From Stromatinia cepivora (taxonomy: Eukaryota > Ascomycota > Leotiomycetes > Helotiales > Sclerotiniaceae): a stretch of 64,000 bases of DNA. Below, piece by piece: positions 1 to 12,212 of this stretch. The notes below the pieces were generated by a model, which worked only from the letters and a program-made list of their open reading frames with translations, had not been told where the DNA came from and made no database searches. A program made the position numbers and the translations under genes. The stretch's first letter is position 1. Every line of letters begins with the position of its first letter. Where the stretch lies: NCBI GenBank assembly GCA_014898415.1, contig RCTD01000037.1, positions 62,001 through 126,000 on the forward strand, written 5' to 3'.

Positions 1-1263
1 CGGTAAAATAACCACGAATTATTTGCTGCTATAACTTGTCATGATAGTATAAACACTCTTTAATCTTATCTCTTTCAAACTTCAAGGCCTCTCAATTGGG
101 GATCTTTGCTAATACGTCCCATATGAAATCCAGCTCTTTTGTAAACATATTTGAAAATGAGTCGGTGGTTCGGGCGCCACGAGTTTAGCGACAGAAAATC
201 AGGGTCCACAAGTCAACAATGGCTCGTGAATATTCATGGAGATTGGTGCCATGCATCTCAGGTCCTACAAGTTTTACAAAAAGCATTCCGAAATCAGTTT
301 CACCAAAAATGTCAATATTGGTTGGAGTGCATTGCAACATTCAATACCGAGTTAGTTTCAGCTCTCGGTAATGGAAAAGGGGTCAGTAAGGGCTGAATTG
401 GAGAGGAGAAGAGAAGGAGAGAACTCAGTAACAAAAGAGGTAATCTTACTAGAGTCACAACATAATTCGCGCAATAATTGTTGCACCAGGTACTTTAAGT
501 ATTTTTAAATTTTCGTATGCGTCACTCTTAAACATATTTCAGCAGGCCACAGCTGCTACACTTTCCCAACGGGTTGCAAATATTAACGAATATCGTCATT
601 TTGACGAGAAAAGTGTGTCGCGTGAGTAATGTGCTGAAATAAGCTTCATATTTTCTGCCTCTTGATCATACCTGAAGGGATTTATCTTAGAAGAGAGTGA
701 TCAAAAACCAAAAGGGACTCGAGACTCATCCACGTGTGCCGATGATTGGTTGAATCAATCATTTTGGAGGGTAAAGGTTAACTCTTTGATGAGTGAGACA
801 TCAGAAAACACCTTGAGAGTTAGTTAGTCAAGATTCAACTAAGTATATGGAGGGAATGAGGGAAACATTTCCATTCCTTCTACTTAATAGAAAATATATC
901 CAACGAAGCGCTTTTCTTATTCATTACATCCAAATATCCAACATCCAACGATTCATCGTATTTTGAAACGAAACAACACATCACAAGTTCATCACTAGTA
1001 TCGTTGAGCAGAAAAATTAAATATCTCATCTCCTCTCTCTTATACCTTATACCGCACAGGCACAAGGGAAGCAACCAACGTCAGCTCTTTTAACCATAGA
1101 AAAACAACAAGGAACGGGAGGGATCATTATTCACAATCAACTTGTTTACTTTTTTAAGAATTTTGAATCCTTCCCTAGTTTCTGTATACTATCCATGAGA
1201 ATGATATCCTTTTCCTAAAAATATATCCTTTTTCTTTCTCTCTTTTCCAGTTTGTTTTCAAAT
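1..1263. other. gene-free left end and upstream region of PPN1
   Basis: I see no supported gene here. Short open frames occur (for example about 157-396 on the plus strand) but lack recognisable motifs or splice partners. The last 60 bases are rich in T and C, as is common in fungal core promoters and leaders. A TTTTCCAG at about 1243-1250 could be the acceptor of a leader intron just before the PPN1 start. Confidence 0.4.
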
Positions 1264-3667
1264 ATGCGTTTAAACGTAATATGCATAGCAGTTTGTCTGC
1301 TTCAAGATTTTACTCCTATCGTTGCCAAACCCCTCGGTACAAGCCAATCGAGCCTGCAAGTGCCATTGGAGGACCTGAATCCTACACACCATCAGCAAGT
1401 TGCCTCCAAACATCTGCATGGCAGATTCCTGCACATTACAGGTGGGGTTAAATCCTTATATTGCCATTTTATGGTTTTGTACGATGCTCATTTATTACAG
1501 ATTTACATCAAGATCCTCATTATAAAGTATTTACCTCCACCGACGAAGACGATGCTTGTCATAGAGGGAAAGGAACCGCTGGCACATACGGCGCGGAGAC
1601 TACGGACTGCGATACTCCTTCTACCCTTATAGATGCGACTTTCAAATGGATAAAGGAAAATGTGAGGGATAGCGTAGACTTTGTTGTGTGGACAGGGGAC
1701 AGGTTGGTTTTGCCTTTGCGAACAGCCAATCCACGCAATGATGATATGGCTTTGTGCGAGGAGAAATGCTGATTCAGAATAGTGCACGACATGATAGCGA
1801 TGAAAAGATTCCTCGAGTCCAAAGCGAAGTCCTCGACACAAATAGAGAGATCGCAAATAAATTCCTGGAGACTTTTGGAAATGGCGATGAGTTATCGATT
1901 CCAGTCATATCAACATTTGGCAACAATGATATCCTTCCACATAACATCTTACTTTCGGGTCCGAATAAATGGTTGAAGACGTATACAGACATATGGGATA
2001 AATTTATACCAGAAGAGCAGAGGCATGGGTTCGAACGAGGAGGATGGTATTATGTCGAGGTTATTCCTAAGAAATTGGCCGTCTTCAGTCTCAATACTTT
2101 ATACTTTTTCAGCCACAACGCCGCTGTGGATGGATGCGCATTACGTTCAGAGCCCGGATATGAACATATGGAATGGCTGCGAATCCAACTACAATTTATG
2201 CGCGACCGTGGGATGAAAGTTATCCTTACTGGACATGTACCGCCTGCTCGAACGGACAGCAAATCACTTTGGGACGAAAGTTGTTGGCAAAAATATACCT
2301 TATGGCTTCAGCAGTATCGAGATATTATTATCGGTGGTTTATATGGACACATGAATATTGATCATTTCATGATACATGACACTAAAGATATTGATCTTTT
2401 GTTATTTGAGGGTAAATCCACCGAGCCTCCTCGCGCGCTAATGAATGATGAGTTTACAATCCTATCCGCTGGAGATTACCTTCAGGATCTTCGAGAGGAT
2501 TGGTCTGGGTTACCCAATCCAAAACATCTACCCATCTCGATGGATACCGACGGGGAACCTTCGGATGACTTGGGGTTGAACAATGTCTCGGATAGGGATG
2601 AGGAGAGGGAGAGCAAGAAGGACAAGAAGAGGGACAAAAAGAAGAAAGAACTAAAGAAGTTTGGAGGTCCATGGGGTGAAAGATTCGTGATAACACACGT
2701 TGGGCCGAGTATTGTACCTAATTACTTCCCTACTCTTCGCGTGATCGAGTACAATATCACAGGATTGGAGGACTCGGCGACTTGGTCCGATTCAATTGTG
2801 GGAATTGATGAGCAGATTGATTGGCTCGATCAGGAGGAAGAGCAATTCAATTTCGGCGCCAACGAAGATTCGACAGACTACATTCATGTGGTCGATGATG
2901 GTTTGTCTGCCGAGAAAAGGAGGAAAAAGCACGGGAAAGACAAAAAGAAGTTCAAGAATCCGACACCATCCAACCCTGGGTTCATCATTCCGTCGCCCCC
3001 CTCAAAGGATGCACCTCCTGGACCGGCATATTCTCCTCAAAGTTTAACATTACTTGGGTACACTCAATATTTTGCCAATTTGACTTACATCAATAATCTT
3101 GAATTGTCGTCAGAAGGATCCGATGACGGAATCGATACGGAGAAATGGCGTAATGGTAAGCATGGCGGAAAGATTCCAAAAGACGATGACCCCAATCCAC
3201 ATGCCTTTCACTATCAAGTTGAGTATGATACTTTCACCGATCCAATTTATAAGCTGAAAGATATGACTGTCAAGAGTTATCTCAAGCTCGCTCATAGAAT
3301 TGGAAAGTATAAACCGGCAAAAGGAGATGGTGTCAAAGATGGAGAGATTCTGGAGGAACCCGAAGTTCACGAAGATGATGAGAATAAGGAGGACAATGAT
3401 AACAACGAAATTTTTATATCTGAGAACGAAAGCATCGAAGATACTGAAGATCATGACATCGATGCAGAGAAGAAAAAGAGGAAAAAGCACAAGAAAAAGA
3501 AGCATCATCGCAAAGAGAAGAATAGAGTTTGGCTCAGCTTCGTTCAACGTGCTTTCATCAGCACATTAGATGAGGATGATATCAAGTCTTTTGATGATGA
3601 AAGACATGTCCAAGAACCATTAATTCCTATTCCTGAAAAAGAAGAGTCACATAGCTTGGAGTTGTAA
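1264..3667 (+). CDS. PPN1: endopolyphosphatase (metallophosphatase family)
   Basis: Three exons: 1264-1441, 1501-1702 and 1783-3667, joining in frame to 754 residues. The protein belongs to the calcineurin-like metallophosphatases and by family knowledge cleaves long polyphosphate chains inside the chain, in the vacuole. The metal-site motifs are visible in order: HITDLHQDPHY near residue 60, VVWTGDSARHD near 125, STFGNNDILPHN near 172, LTGHVPP, and GLYGHMNIDH. The short hydrophobic N-terminus (VICIAVCLL) fits a signal anchor. The C-terminal half is interrupted by Lys- and Asp/Glu-rich stretches (about 2590-2660, 2915-2955 and 3360-3520). The ATG at 1264 was chosen because the frame upstream opens only through a TTG. 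The acceptor at 1782 was preferred over the AG at 1777 because it restores the conserved GDSARHD. The family identity is clear; the exact N-terminus is less so. Confidence 0.93.
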
Positions 3668-4732
3668 TGCTTTCTTAGCATGCATGGATTGGAGTTTGCA
3701 TCGGATCGGGTGGGAGTTTGATTTTTTTTTTTCGCTTGCCTTGCACTCATATCATTGCGATGGATATGAAAGCATGGTCCTAGAGTCGGAGTTCGGTATG
3801 AATCTATACACTCTGGAAATAGGGTTTTGATTATGCATTATGGGGAGATGCTTAAGAAAACGATATGATACCGTTAGTCTATGGTTTTCGATGAATGAGA
3901 CGAGAGTATGAATTATGGTATTTCATTTTATGCAGTAGAATGGAGCTGCTATTGTGATAGAGTAGAATGATATTGTCCATAGAGTGGTTTCTGCTACCCT
4001 ACGTACATAAGTAGCTTGCTATTCTATGGGAGTTCAAACCATCCTTCAACACTGACAATGGTCTCTTGATTCACAGTGATTATTATCACATTACATTTCT
4101 AGCCCTCTAACTCGAACTAAAAGGTCCTTTATTCCGTGTGTTCTAGTGCCGGACTGAATCTTACAATCGAACTGGTGAACTTATAAGCTCAATCAATCGC
4201 CATTTGAAGAAATCTATCCGAACCCCGAATTTTCAAATCCCAATGTTGCATTTAGAGACTGAATGTACAGTACGCAATGCGGGAGTAAGCACCTCGCAGC
4301 GTGGTAGTCATTAGGGAATGGTCTATCCAATTGGGTAAACAGGGGTTCTGGGATTTGGTCTAATGGTGGAATGACGGAATGTGGGGTAGGCTTGGCTTAT
4401 TGTAACAGGCTTTTGACATTCTGGATTACAGGGCGTGGAAATGTTCTGTATGATGGATAAATTAAGTTAAGTAGCCAGCACTCGAGTATGTGTCTACAAA
4501 AGGGCGTGGGAATGGGTATTTGTAAGCTGTCGGCATATGGGCTGCAGAAGTTGTAAAGCACTTGTAGTGAATGAGGTTTACATAACATTCCTAGGGCTGG
4601 CTTCTAGAAGGTTGTGCCCCTCATTTTTGACATTCCGTTTTGTTCTTAAGAGGGGAAGTTTCTCCCCTTTAACTGATACCTAATATCTTTCTCTAGTCCA
4701 GATCTTATCAACTACTTGGGCCATTAATTACA
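3668..4732. other. intergenic, PPN1 3' flank and upstream of cyanamide hydratase
   Basis: About 1.1 kb with no supported gene. A frame on the minus strand at about 4397-4588 has no recognisable features. The proximal part presumably holds the PPN1 3' UTR. Confidence 0.4.
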
Positions 4733-4735
4733 CAC

Positions 4736-4778
<43 letters not shown>

Positions 4779-4782
4779 TACA
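4733..4782. repeat. ACACAT hexanucleotide repeat in probable 5' leader
   Basis: About eight copies of a six-base unit (CACATA read in another phase) run up to 32 bases before the start codon of the downstream cyanamide hydratase. At this distance the array probably lies in the 5' leader or core promoter. Confidence 0.9.
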
Positions 4783-4814
4783 ACTCCAAACATCAAACCC
4801 ACCCCATACAAACC

Positions 4815-5664
4815 ATGACCTACGAACGCCAACGCGCAATCGAATCCTACGGCTGGACTCCCGTCCCCGCCTCTCTCTCCCTGCTCATCCAATCCTCCCC
4901 TTCAACCCATAAACCCGCCCCCTCCCTCCAAACCACCGATCTCCCATTCCCCAGCTCATCCCTCGTAAAAAGCGTCCAAGAATACGCCAAACAAGAATTA
5001 CCCCAAGAAACCTTCCACCATTCCATGCGCGTCTACCACTACGGTATCGCCATTCTCCTGCACGCATTCCCAGATTGGACATCTATCGATCCCTCGAGTA
5101 AATTTCTGGAAAGCTATGCGTTGACGGCTCTTCTGCATGATATTGGCACGGTGCCCAGGTATTTGGAGGAGACGCTCATGAGTTTTGAGTTTCATGGGGG
5201 GTTTATTGCGGATGGGGTGTTGCGTGATGGGGGCGCGGTGAGGGAACAGAGAGAGCTGGTTGTGGAGGGTATTATTCGACATCAGGATTTGGGAGAGGTG
5301 GGGACGCAGACGAGGATTGGGGGGTTGGTGCAGTTGGCGACGGTTTTTGATAATGTGGGGATGAATCCGCAGTTGGTGGATGAGAGGACTATTGAGAATG
5401 TGGTGAAGGAATGGCCGAGATTGGGTTGGAGTATGTTTTTTTTCTTTTTCTGGTCTTTTTTTGGTTTTTGGGGGGAAAGAATAGATTTTTGGTAGATTTA
5501 TGCATACTCTTGCTAATAATATGATGGTGCGAATAGGTAAATGTTTCGCGCATACGATTCAGCAGGAAAATGGAATGAAACCTTGGGCTCATACGTCGCA
5601 TCTTGGGGTGAGGGATTTTCCGAATGGTGTCTTGGAGAATAAGTTGATGGAGAAGTGGGAGTAA
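4815..5664 (+). CDS. HD-domain cyanamide hydratase
   Basis: Two exons, 4815-5430 and 5537-5664, give 247 residues, close to the roughly 245 of the fungal cyanamide hydratase family. These enzymes add water to cyanamide to make urea. The HD metal-site residues are visible: HHSMRVYHYG (His69), ALLHDIG (His108, Asp109), EGIIRHQD (His156) and VFDNVG (Asp179). The tail after the intron (CFAHTIQQENGMKPWAHTS) is typical of the family. The intron has a GTATGT donor and an AATAG acceptor, and the two exons join as GGT TGG AGT AAA. Base usage shifts within the gene: the 5' half is C-rich on the coding strand and the 3' half is G-rich. Close relatives include the yeast DDI2/DDI3 proteins; I give no symbol because the exact orthologue is unclear. 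Confidence 0.92.
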
Positions 5665-6417
5665 GTGTACTATAGGGTGCTAAAGAGGTTGTGGTGGTGG
5701 GAGGGAATGTATGAGGGTGTATGATATGATATGGTGATGGATGAGGAGTTACGGAAGGATGAATAATGGGATAATGAAATGGAAATTGGAACGGAATCTG
5801 GATTCGGAAATCGGAGGGGAAGGGGGCAATGGCTTGGGAAATGGATAATGATATTTACTGGGGGTGATGGCGATTTTAATGATGTCGCGGGATCATGATG
5901 AAGCTTTGTATTGGCCAACTCTATCGAATTCAGATTGATAACATAGCTGAAATATCCAGCTGATCTAACCTATAAAAGTATACACACATGGCTACCTGCA
6001 CAAATCCATCCCACACCGTATACTCAAGCATTTCTTTCCTCTCCATATAGTTCTTCAGGCCAGGCCCTCTTCTCATCCGTGGAGAGTCGAGAGTCGAAAA
6101 TCAACATATACCTATAATAGCATTCAAGGAGTAGCCGACAAAGGCTTCATGCAAATATATATTCACAAGCATTATCATGATCAATTTATCATGAAAGGCA
6201 CCGTAATGAAGCGATCAGCATGATTAACTAGAAATCCATTCCTTTCAAAAGGCATCTTCGAATTATACCAACGTCGATATCTAATTTGTTCTGTTCTGTT
6301 CTGTTCTGTTTTGTGTTGTTTTGATATAGAGTTTGGACCTTAGGATTATATTACTAGATATCCATCTACTCAAACCTCAAGCATTCTAGAACAAACAGCA
6401 GGGTCCATTTTCCTTTT

Positions 6418-6528
6418 ATGATATGATATGATATGATATGATATGATATGATATGATATGATATGATATGATATGATATGATATGATATGATATGATATG
6501 ATATGATATGATATGATATATGGATAAC
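6418..6528. repeat. ATATG pentanucleotide microsatellite
   Basis: An uninterrupted pentamer array of about 22 copies (111 bp), perfect in every unit. Perfect arrays of this length are usually young and polymorphic between strains. Confidence 0.97.
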
Positions 6529-6768
6529 TATTCCTGGAATTCAGAATAAATAGTTATAGATAAATGCAAATCCTCTCAAAAGTGTGGATGGAGTTGGAAA
6601 TGAGGATCCGTTATAATTATATGATAACTTGGTAGGGGTCAAGCGAGATCTGTATTAATCTGATTTATCTCGATTATTAGTATTATTATAGAGTACAGAG
6701 TAGTTTTAGATTTTTCAGTTATAGATTTTGTTGGATATTAATCGATATTTGATTTTTTGGTTGATTGG

Positions 6769-6817
6769 TGTATGTATGTATGTATGTATGTATGTATGTA
6801 TGTATGTATGTATGTAT
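6769..6817. repeat. TGTA tetranucleotide microsatellite
   Basis: About 12 perfect copies of a four-base unit. Read as codons this gives a Cys-Met-Tyr-Val run, which explains an otherwise meaningless small open frame here. Confidence 0.97.
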
Positions 6818-7647
6818 CCCCGGCCGGGTATTTTTCTGCTTTGATCTTGCAATTGGGGATCTTGAGGGGTTTCGAATTCCTGAGGGGAGGAAAGGGGGAT
6901 ATTGCGGTTTGTATGAAATGATTTATATATCAGGAGATGAGGGAAGAGGGAAGGAGGGTTTATAAGCCAGGCCTAGCTCTGCGATATGATGTAATGGGGT
7001 GTGAAAAGCTACCGAGATACGTAGACGGTATGAGAACAAGAGGAATGATATTCGACCTATCGAGCTCATTATTGCTGGAATACCACCGTGGATACTAGTA
7101 GAGGTGATTGTGTCAATATCTTCTTAACGCAAAAGAGAGACGTAAAATCCGTCAAATATAAGTTCTTACCATACACTCCATATCCACCATCCCCAAAAGA
7201 AAAGAACTCAGTTCCTCATATAAGTGACGATTCAAATAGTTTTACCTGTTTTCCTGGGGTTTCACGAGTATAGCTAGTAGCTTACGATAACGAATCGAGA
7301 AATAGGGAACTCTCGAGTCGATTAGGTGGTGTGGTATGATGTGATGAAGGGGGTATGAGATATTATATGGAAATGGGGAGTGAGAGTGACAGTGGAAGAG
7401 GCTCTGCAGAATGTGATAATGTGAAGTTTGAGTATGGTTGTTGTTGATTGCTGCACCGAGTGTACAATTGATTGTTTTAAAGGTGATGCATCTCACATGA
7501 GTCAAACAGCAAAAAGTTATGTTTTGCCTACATCATGCTACACGCAACAAATTCTCATTTAGCATCCATGAGATTTTATACAAGATTCCTCTAGCTACAA
7601 ACAAACGATCCCTTCTCGGCCCCTTGTCCTACATCAAATCAACCATT

Positions 7648-10153
7648 CTACCGCCTCCCCAAATCCACACCCCCAACCCTCACCAAATTCCCCCCCTCTA
7701 CATTTCCCCCATTCCCCTCCACCCCAAAGAACCCCTTAACCATCATCCCAACAACCTCCCTCCAAAACCCCTCCACCACAGCCTTACACTCAACCCCACT
7801 CTGCGCAAAATCCGGGAACGCATTAACCTCCAACAACCAAGTATCCCCGTGTGCATCAACTAAAAAATCCAATCCAAACGCCTCAAACGCATTTGGCAAT
7901 GGTTGAAAATGAATACTCATTTCCTTAGCCGCCGCTACGAAAATTTCACTCGTCAATTTGAAAATTTGATCTTGGATTTTCTGGTGGAGAGAAGCGGGGA
8001 AAGGGAGAGATGAGAGGAGGTGAACGGCGTTTTTCTTGGATTCGGAGGTTTGGATACAGGTATTTGTTAGATGGGGGTTGAGGTCTATGGCTCCGGATGA
8101 GGAGGTTGAGGAATCCCAGGGAGGAATGTATGAGGAGCTGGCGAAGAGGGCGAGCATGGGTTTGTAGACGTAGATGTCTAGAGCGCCGGAAGCTAGGACA
8201 TAGGTTCTGATGTGGAATTTGGTGTTTGTAGGTGCGATTGTTGTGGACTCTGGGGAGAGGAGAAGTGGTGGGTGGATATATGGTTGTGCGAGGAAGTGGC
8301 GGAGATGAGATGTTTGAATGTAGTCTTTATCTTCTTCATCTTCCCCTTTTGTAGTTTCTTCATCCTCTTCATCGGAATCTGGTGCATCTTCTTCCCATCC
8401 CTCGAAAATAGCAACGAGCTCTTCATAAGATGAAAACAACCTAATACCCTGCCCTCTATCACTCATCCCCGGTTTCAAAATCCACCATTCTCTGTCTTCG
8501 GCTTTGCCTCCTTCTTCATCAACCTTTTCATTCCTTGCAAAGCTCTCCTTTAAATCCCAACACTCTACAATAGCATCATCCAAGAACTCGGCATAATCAA
8601 CCTCAAAATGTTCTGCACGTTTAATGTTCGTTTTGAGAATAGATTCTGGATTCTTAACACACCATATATGAGATGTCTCACTCAAATAGTGCTTACGAAT
8701 GAGGGCTTTGCGGATAACATAGGCATTTGTTAAGGAGGTTGTGGGTTTTGATGTGATTTCGTCAAAGGGAATCGTTTCATAGGATGAGATATGAAGATAT
8801 GGCGATTCCGGTGTTGGGAGATCGGACGAAGAGGAGATAAGTGTACATGAAGATTGAGGGAACTGTTCCAGAGCCGAAAGGATTAGTGGTTGGACGTAGG
8901 AATCCTCGTAGTCGATGTAGGCGTAGAAATGGGGGTTGGTTGACTTGGTTTGTTCCTGCAGAGAAAGATTTGATATTGATGGTATTGGATCTGAAGATGG
9001 TCTGGCGAAAGGATTGGTCAGAGGTGCTCTACGAGGTAAATATGGCTAAATGGGTAGGAAGGAACTTGTATTGGTCTAACAATATCTAATGCTCTATTTA
9101 ATAACTCACAACTTCAACTCTCCCTGTGTCGGCGCAGTAGCATGCATGAAATTTGCTTTTAATGGTGTGACGCTATATTGGTGTTAGTCTCAGGAGAAGT
9201 CATTCATCTAAAGTAGAACATACCTTGTGAAACCCTCCTTAACAGCCCAACCATCATTACCTGGTTCAGCTTCCTCGACACTCTTGTGCACATCTGTAAA
9301 CCTTGGTGCCCACTTAAAATGTTTATGTGTATGCCCAGCAACCTTTTTCTCCTCCCCCTCACCTTGTTGACCTTCCTTTTCTCTGATCTTCTCTTCCTCT
9401 TCATCAGCATCCTCATCTTTTCCATCGACCTCCTCGAAACAACTTCCTTCTCCCCAATAATTCTGCAACATATTGGTCCACAAAACTTTCCTCTCCTCTA
9501 CTCCTTCCACCAACGGAACATTAACCGTATATAAATCCACTCCCTCACCCCAATTATTATACAAATACTCAATAATCTTCACACCAATCCTACTCGCACC
9601 CCCAATAATTTCTGGGTCATGATTCCTCGTGAAAAACGCATAACTCAACGCGATAGCCTTCCTCTTACAAACCGCCGCCTCCATCGCACCCCCAATCGTC
9701 CCACTACTCAGACTGAAAACAGCCGTGCTATTTCTCCCATAATTCGGTCCACTAACCACTAAATCGACTGGCCCCCTATCTTGGAAATAATGATATAGAC
9801 CGATTTGTACGCATGATGCTGGTGTGCCATCTACTAATACCCATTCTTCTGTATTGTCGCTGGAGGGGCGAGAATGTGTTGTACCGTTATCTTCGTGAAG
9901 GGTTCCAGGTCGGAAATAGGTGGGCTTGACAGTTTGACCAACCATATGCGCTTTACCGATCCATGAGCGTTGTGTATGGGGAAGAACAACGGAAACAGTG
10001 TGACCGGCTGCTTGGAGAGTTTTGACGAGGGAGTGGACATAGGGGGAGGATTTGTTCGAGGGAGGTCCATCGTCATTTACTACCTTTTGTGGATTGTTAA
10101 CTCAAGTAAGGGTTATCAATAGAATTATAATTTTAACTTACGAGAATATGCAT
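7648..10153 (-). CDS. PBY1: PBY1-like SurE phosphatase / tubulin-tyrosine ligase fusion
   Basis: Four minus-strand exons (10153-10142, 10083-9224, 9172-9110, 9028-7648) join to 771 residues. The first exon codes only for MHIL. Residues 1-312 are a SurE domain: MHILVVNDDG (metal-binding DD), SGPNYGRN and SGTIGGAMEA. From about residue 340 to 760 there is an ATP-grasp tubulin-tyrosine-ligase domain: YAYIDYEDSYVQ, WWILKPGMSDRGQGIRLF, FHIRTYVLASG and WLLEVNAFPDF. The same domain order occurs in yeast Pby1, which is associated with P-bodies; the substrates are not shown by this sequence. A poorly conserved acidic loop (residues rich in D and E) interrupts each domain. Intron 3 has a GTGAGT donor that also creates an in-frame TGA if the intron is kept, so a SurE-only product is possible. 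The first exon is 12 nt and rests on the SurE N-terminal consensus. Confidence 0.88.
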
Positions 10154-10746
10154 CTTGAATGTGGTAGCTTGAAAAGGTGTTATATCCAAAGAGCTGTATC
10201 TAAGTAAATTGAGATTTTGGTGGGATGTGAGATATCTTTTTAAACAGGGATTAAAGTTGCCGGAATACAATCCTTTGAGCTAATTAGTTTGACACTAGTA
10301 CCTATGGCATACATGGCAATCACATCACATCCATTCAAATCATGAAGATAATAGTTTGTTAATATGCTTGATCATATAATTTCATAAGGTACAGTAGTAG
10401 ACCAAATCTCGCTATGCCTGAAAACTGAAAACGCCATTTCCTGGTATTTTACAAAAAAGGCGCGCGGGAAAGAGTCCAAAATTCTGCCACGTGCAATGGC
10501 CTCGAAGAGCCCATCAAATCATGCAGTGACGACCGTTTAAAAAGTAAAATGTATCAAGTAGGTGATTAAAAGAAATAAACACTGCAAATCCCTGCAGTCA
10601 AAGAAAGCTCATAAGCAGATGGCTCGAAAAACTCTGCAAAAACTCCCACCCAGCCCATCCAATGCGTTCACCAATATGCAATCAATCTTCTTTCCAATGA
10701 CCCTAGGACAAATAAGAAGTCATAACAAGAATCCTAATGAAGGGTC
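10154..10746. other. intergenic, promoter side of PBY1-like gene
   Basis: No supported gene. It separates the start of the PBY1-like gene from the 3' end of the next minus-strand gene. A GCGCGC stretch at about 10461 stands out against the AT-rich background. Confidence 0.4.
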
Positions 10747-12212
10747 CTAGTTGCGTACTCTCTTCACTTCCTCAGTAGGTCTGACAACAGGTTCTCCATC
10801 ACGCTTTCTCGATGCGCGCTCAAAGTTGTTGTCACTCCCGGATGATTTGAATGGGCTAGTAACCTGGGATCGTCCACGGCGTGGAGGAGTTACTGGCGAA
10901 TCGACAACGTCATATCTCTTTGTAGCGCGTGTAGCTCTCTTGATAGTTGGTGAAGAAGTTGGTCCAAATCTTGGCGCATCCGGAGTCATAAGACCTTGGA
11001 TATGGGATGGGGTGCGTGGCTCAACATCCGTGTCTGTCGCATCGGTGTCAAACTTCTCTTCGATATCAGTCAAAGCCTCTTCTTCGTCTTCAGTGACTTG
11101 GACTTGTGGAATGGCGGGAGCTCGGCGATTGTTGGTGAACAGTTGGCGTCTGCATGAACGTGTAACTGGTCCATTAGATTCGCCAGCAAAACTTTGATCG
11201 AGAACCATGACTTCAGCACGACCTCCACTTCGAGTTGGACTATGACTTGCGGAGGCATTCGAGTTCTTTTTGAAGATTAGTTTACCACGGCTATAGCAGT
11301 AATAATTAGCAAAAGTGGTCTTAGATCGGGAAAAAAAGCAACTTACAAGTTGGCAACATGTCCATCCTCACGACCCATAAGCTGCTCCATAGTTTGGTCC
11401 TCCTCTCCTGGAACGCGAATCAATTTGGGCTTTCTGCTTCTGCCTCTAGTATTCTGCGGAGGGCTACTACCAAAGAAAGGATTATCGGAATGGCTGTCCA
11501 CCTCTGGAATGCGGTCCTCAGAATCAGTGAAGATAGCAATTGGTTCGTCTGCAGATGAGCTATCAAGACCATAGTTGTCGAATCTCTTGCGGCTCTTCTT
11601 TGGTTTTGGCATGGCATCCGCCGAATTATCGGCATGGATTGAGGTAAATAGAGTACGAGAAACTGCGTTGATTCCTTGTTTTAATTCCTCCGTTTGCTTG
11701 GGGTGACGTGGGGTCTTAGAAGGTGTTGGCAGCATGCCATCGCCGCGAACCATTGTGCCAGGTCGTTGATGGTGGTCCATCTTTTGCTCTCTTTTCTTAA
11801 TTTTGGGAGTTAGACCGAGAGCTGTAGCTGCGGATGTTGTGTTGTCGAGATTCAATGCGCCAGAAACTTGTCGTCCTTCAATTGTGGTAGCCAATTTAGG
11901 TGCGCGTCGTTTTGTCGCAGTCTGAGGAGATTTAGGTAGCGACGAGTGAATATGTTGTGGTGTACCGGAAAATATGACTTTTCTGGCGGCTCGAGGTGTT
12001 GATTGTGGAGTAGAAAGATTGTTGCGAATATTGTGTTTGATAGCTGGAGGTGGTGGAGTTACCGCGTTCCGAATTGCTCTTGAAGCTACTCGACTTGACT
12101 TCCTGGGTGAATAAGGTTCGTAATCATCATCATAGCCAAAGCGTGGTGTTGATGGAGTTTTGAGGGAAGTTGAAGGTGGAGGAGTACTTGGTCGCAAAGT
12201 AGAGGTAGCCAT
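10747..12212 (-). CDS. conserved fungal protein of unknown function
   Basis: Two minus-strand exons, 12212-11347 and 11290-10747, give 469 residues. The ATG at 12212 was chosen because the frame upstream opens through TTG. I do not recognise a named domain. It is mostly low-complexity and probably disordered, with many Ser/Thr-Pro sites (LPTPSKTPRHP, VTPPRRGR, SPVTPP, TPSHIQG) that look like CDK sites. Short conserved-looking blocks are SRTLFTSIH, IFTDSEDRIPEVD, DNPFFG and, across the splice junction, DGHVANFRGKLIFKK. The C-terminus is basic (KRVRN) and there is a basic stretch KPKKSRKRF, so a nuclear location is plausible. It shares a divergent promoter with DUO1 that contains an ACGCGT box, which suggests cell-cycle expression. 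A role as a nuclear CDK substrate is a guess only. Confidence 0.75.

Larger units (their letters stand above)
5665..7647. other. repeat-rich intergenic region
   Basis: Nearly 2 kb without a supported gene. It holds a GTTCT-type pentamer run at about 6287-6312, a long ATATG array and a TGTA array (listed separately). Short open frames near 6765, 7088 and 7242 show no motifs. Confidence 0.5.

Noticed and set aside
9110..9172. SurE domain as a separate gene ending at the TGA near 9106
   Set aside because: The TGA overlaps a perfect GTGAGT donor, and splicing joins in frame to a long conserved ligase domain, matching a known fusion. The retained-intron form is kept as a finding.
10751..11197. 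Plus-strand frame of 148 residues
   Set aside because: It is the mirror of the conserved minus-strand gene at 10747-12212 and has no independent support.
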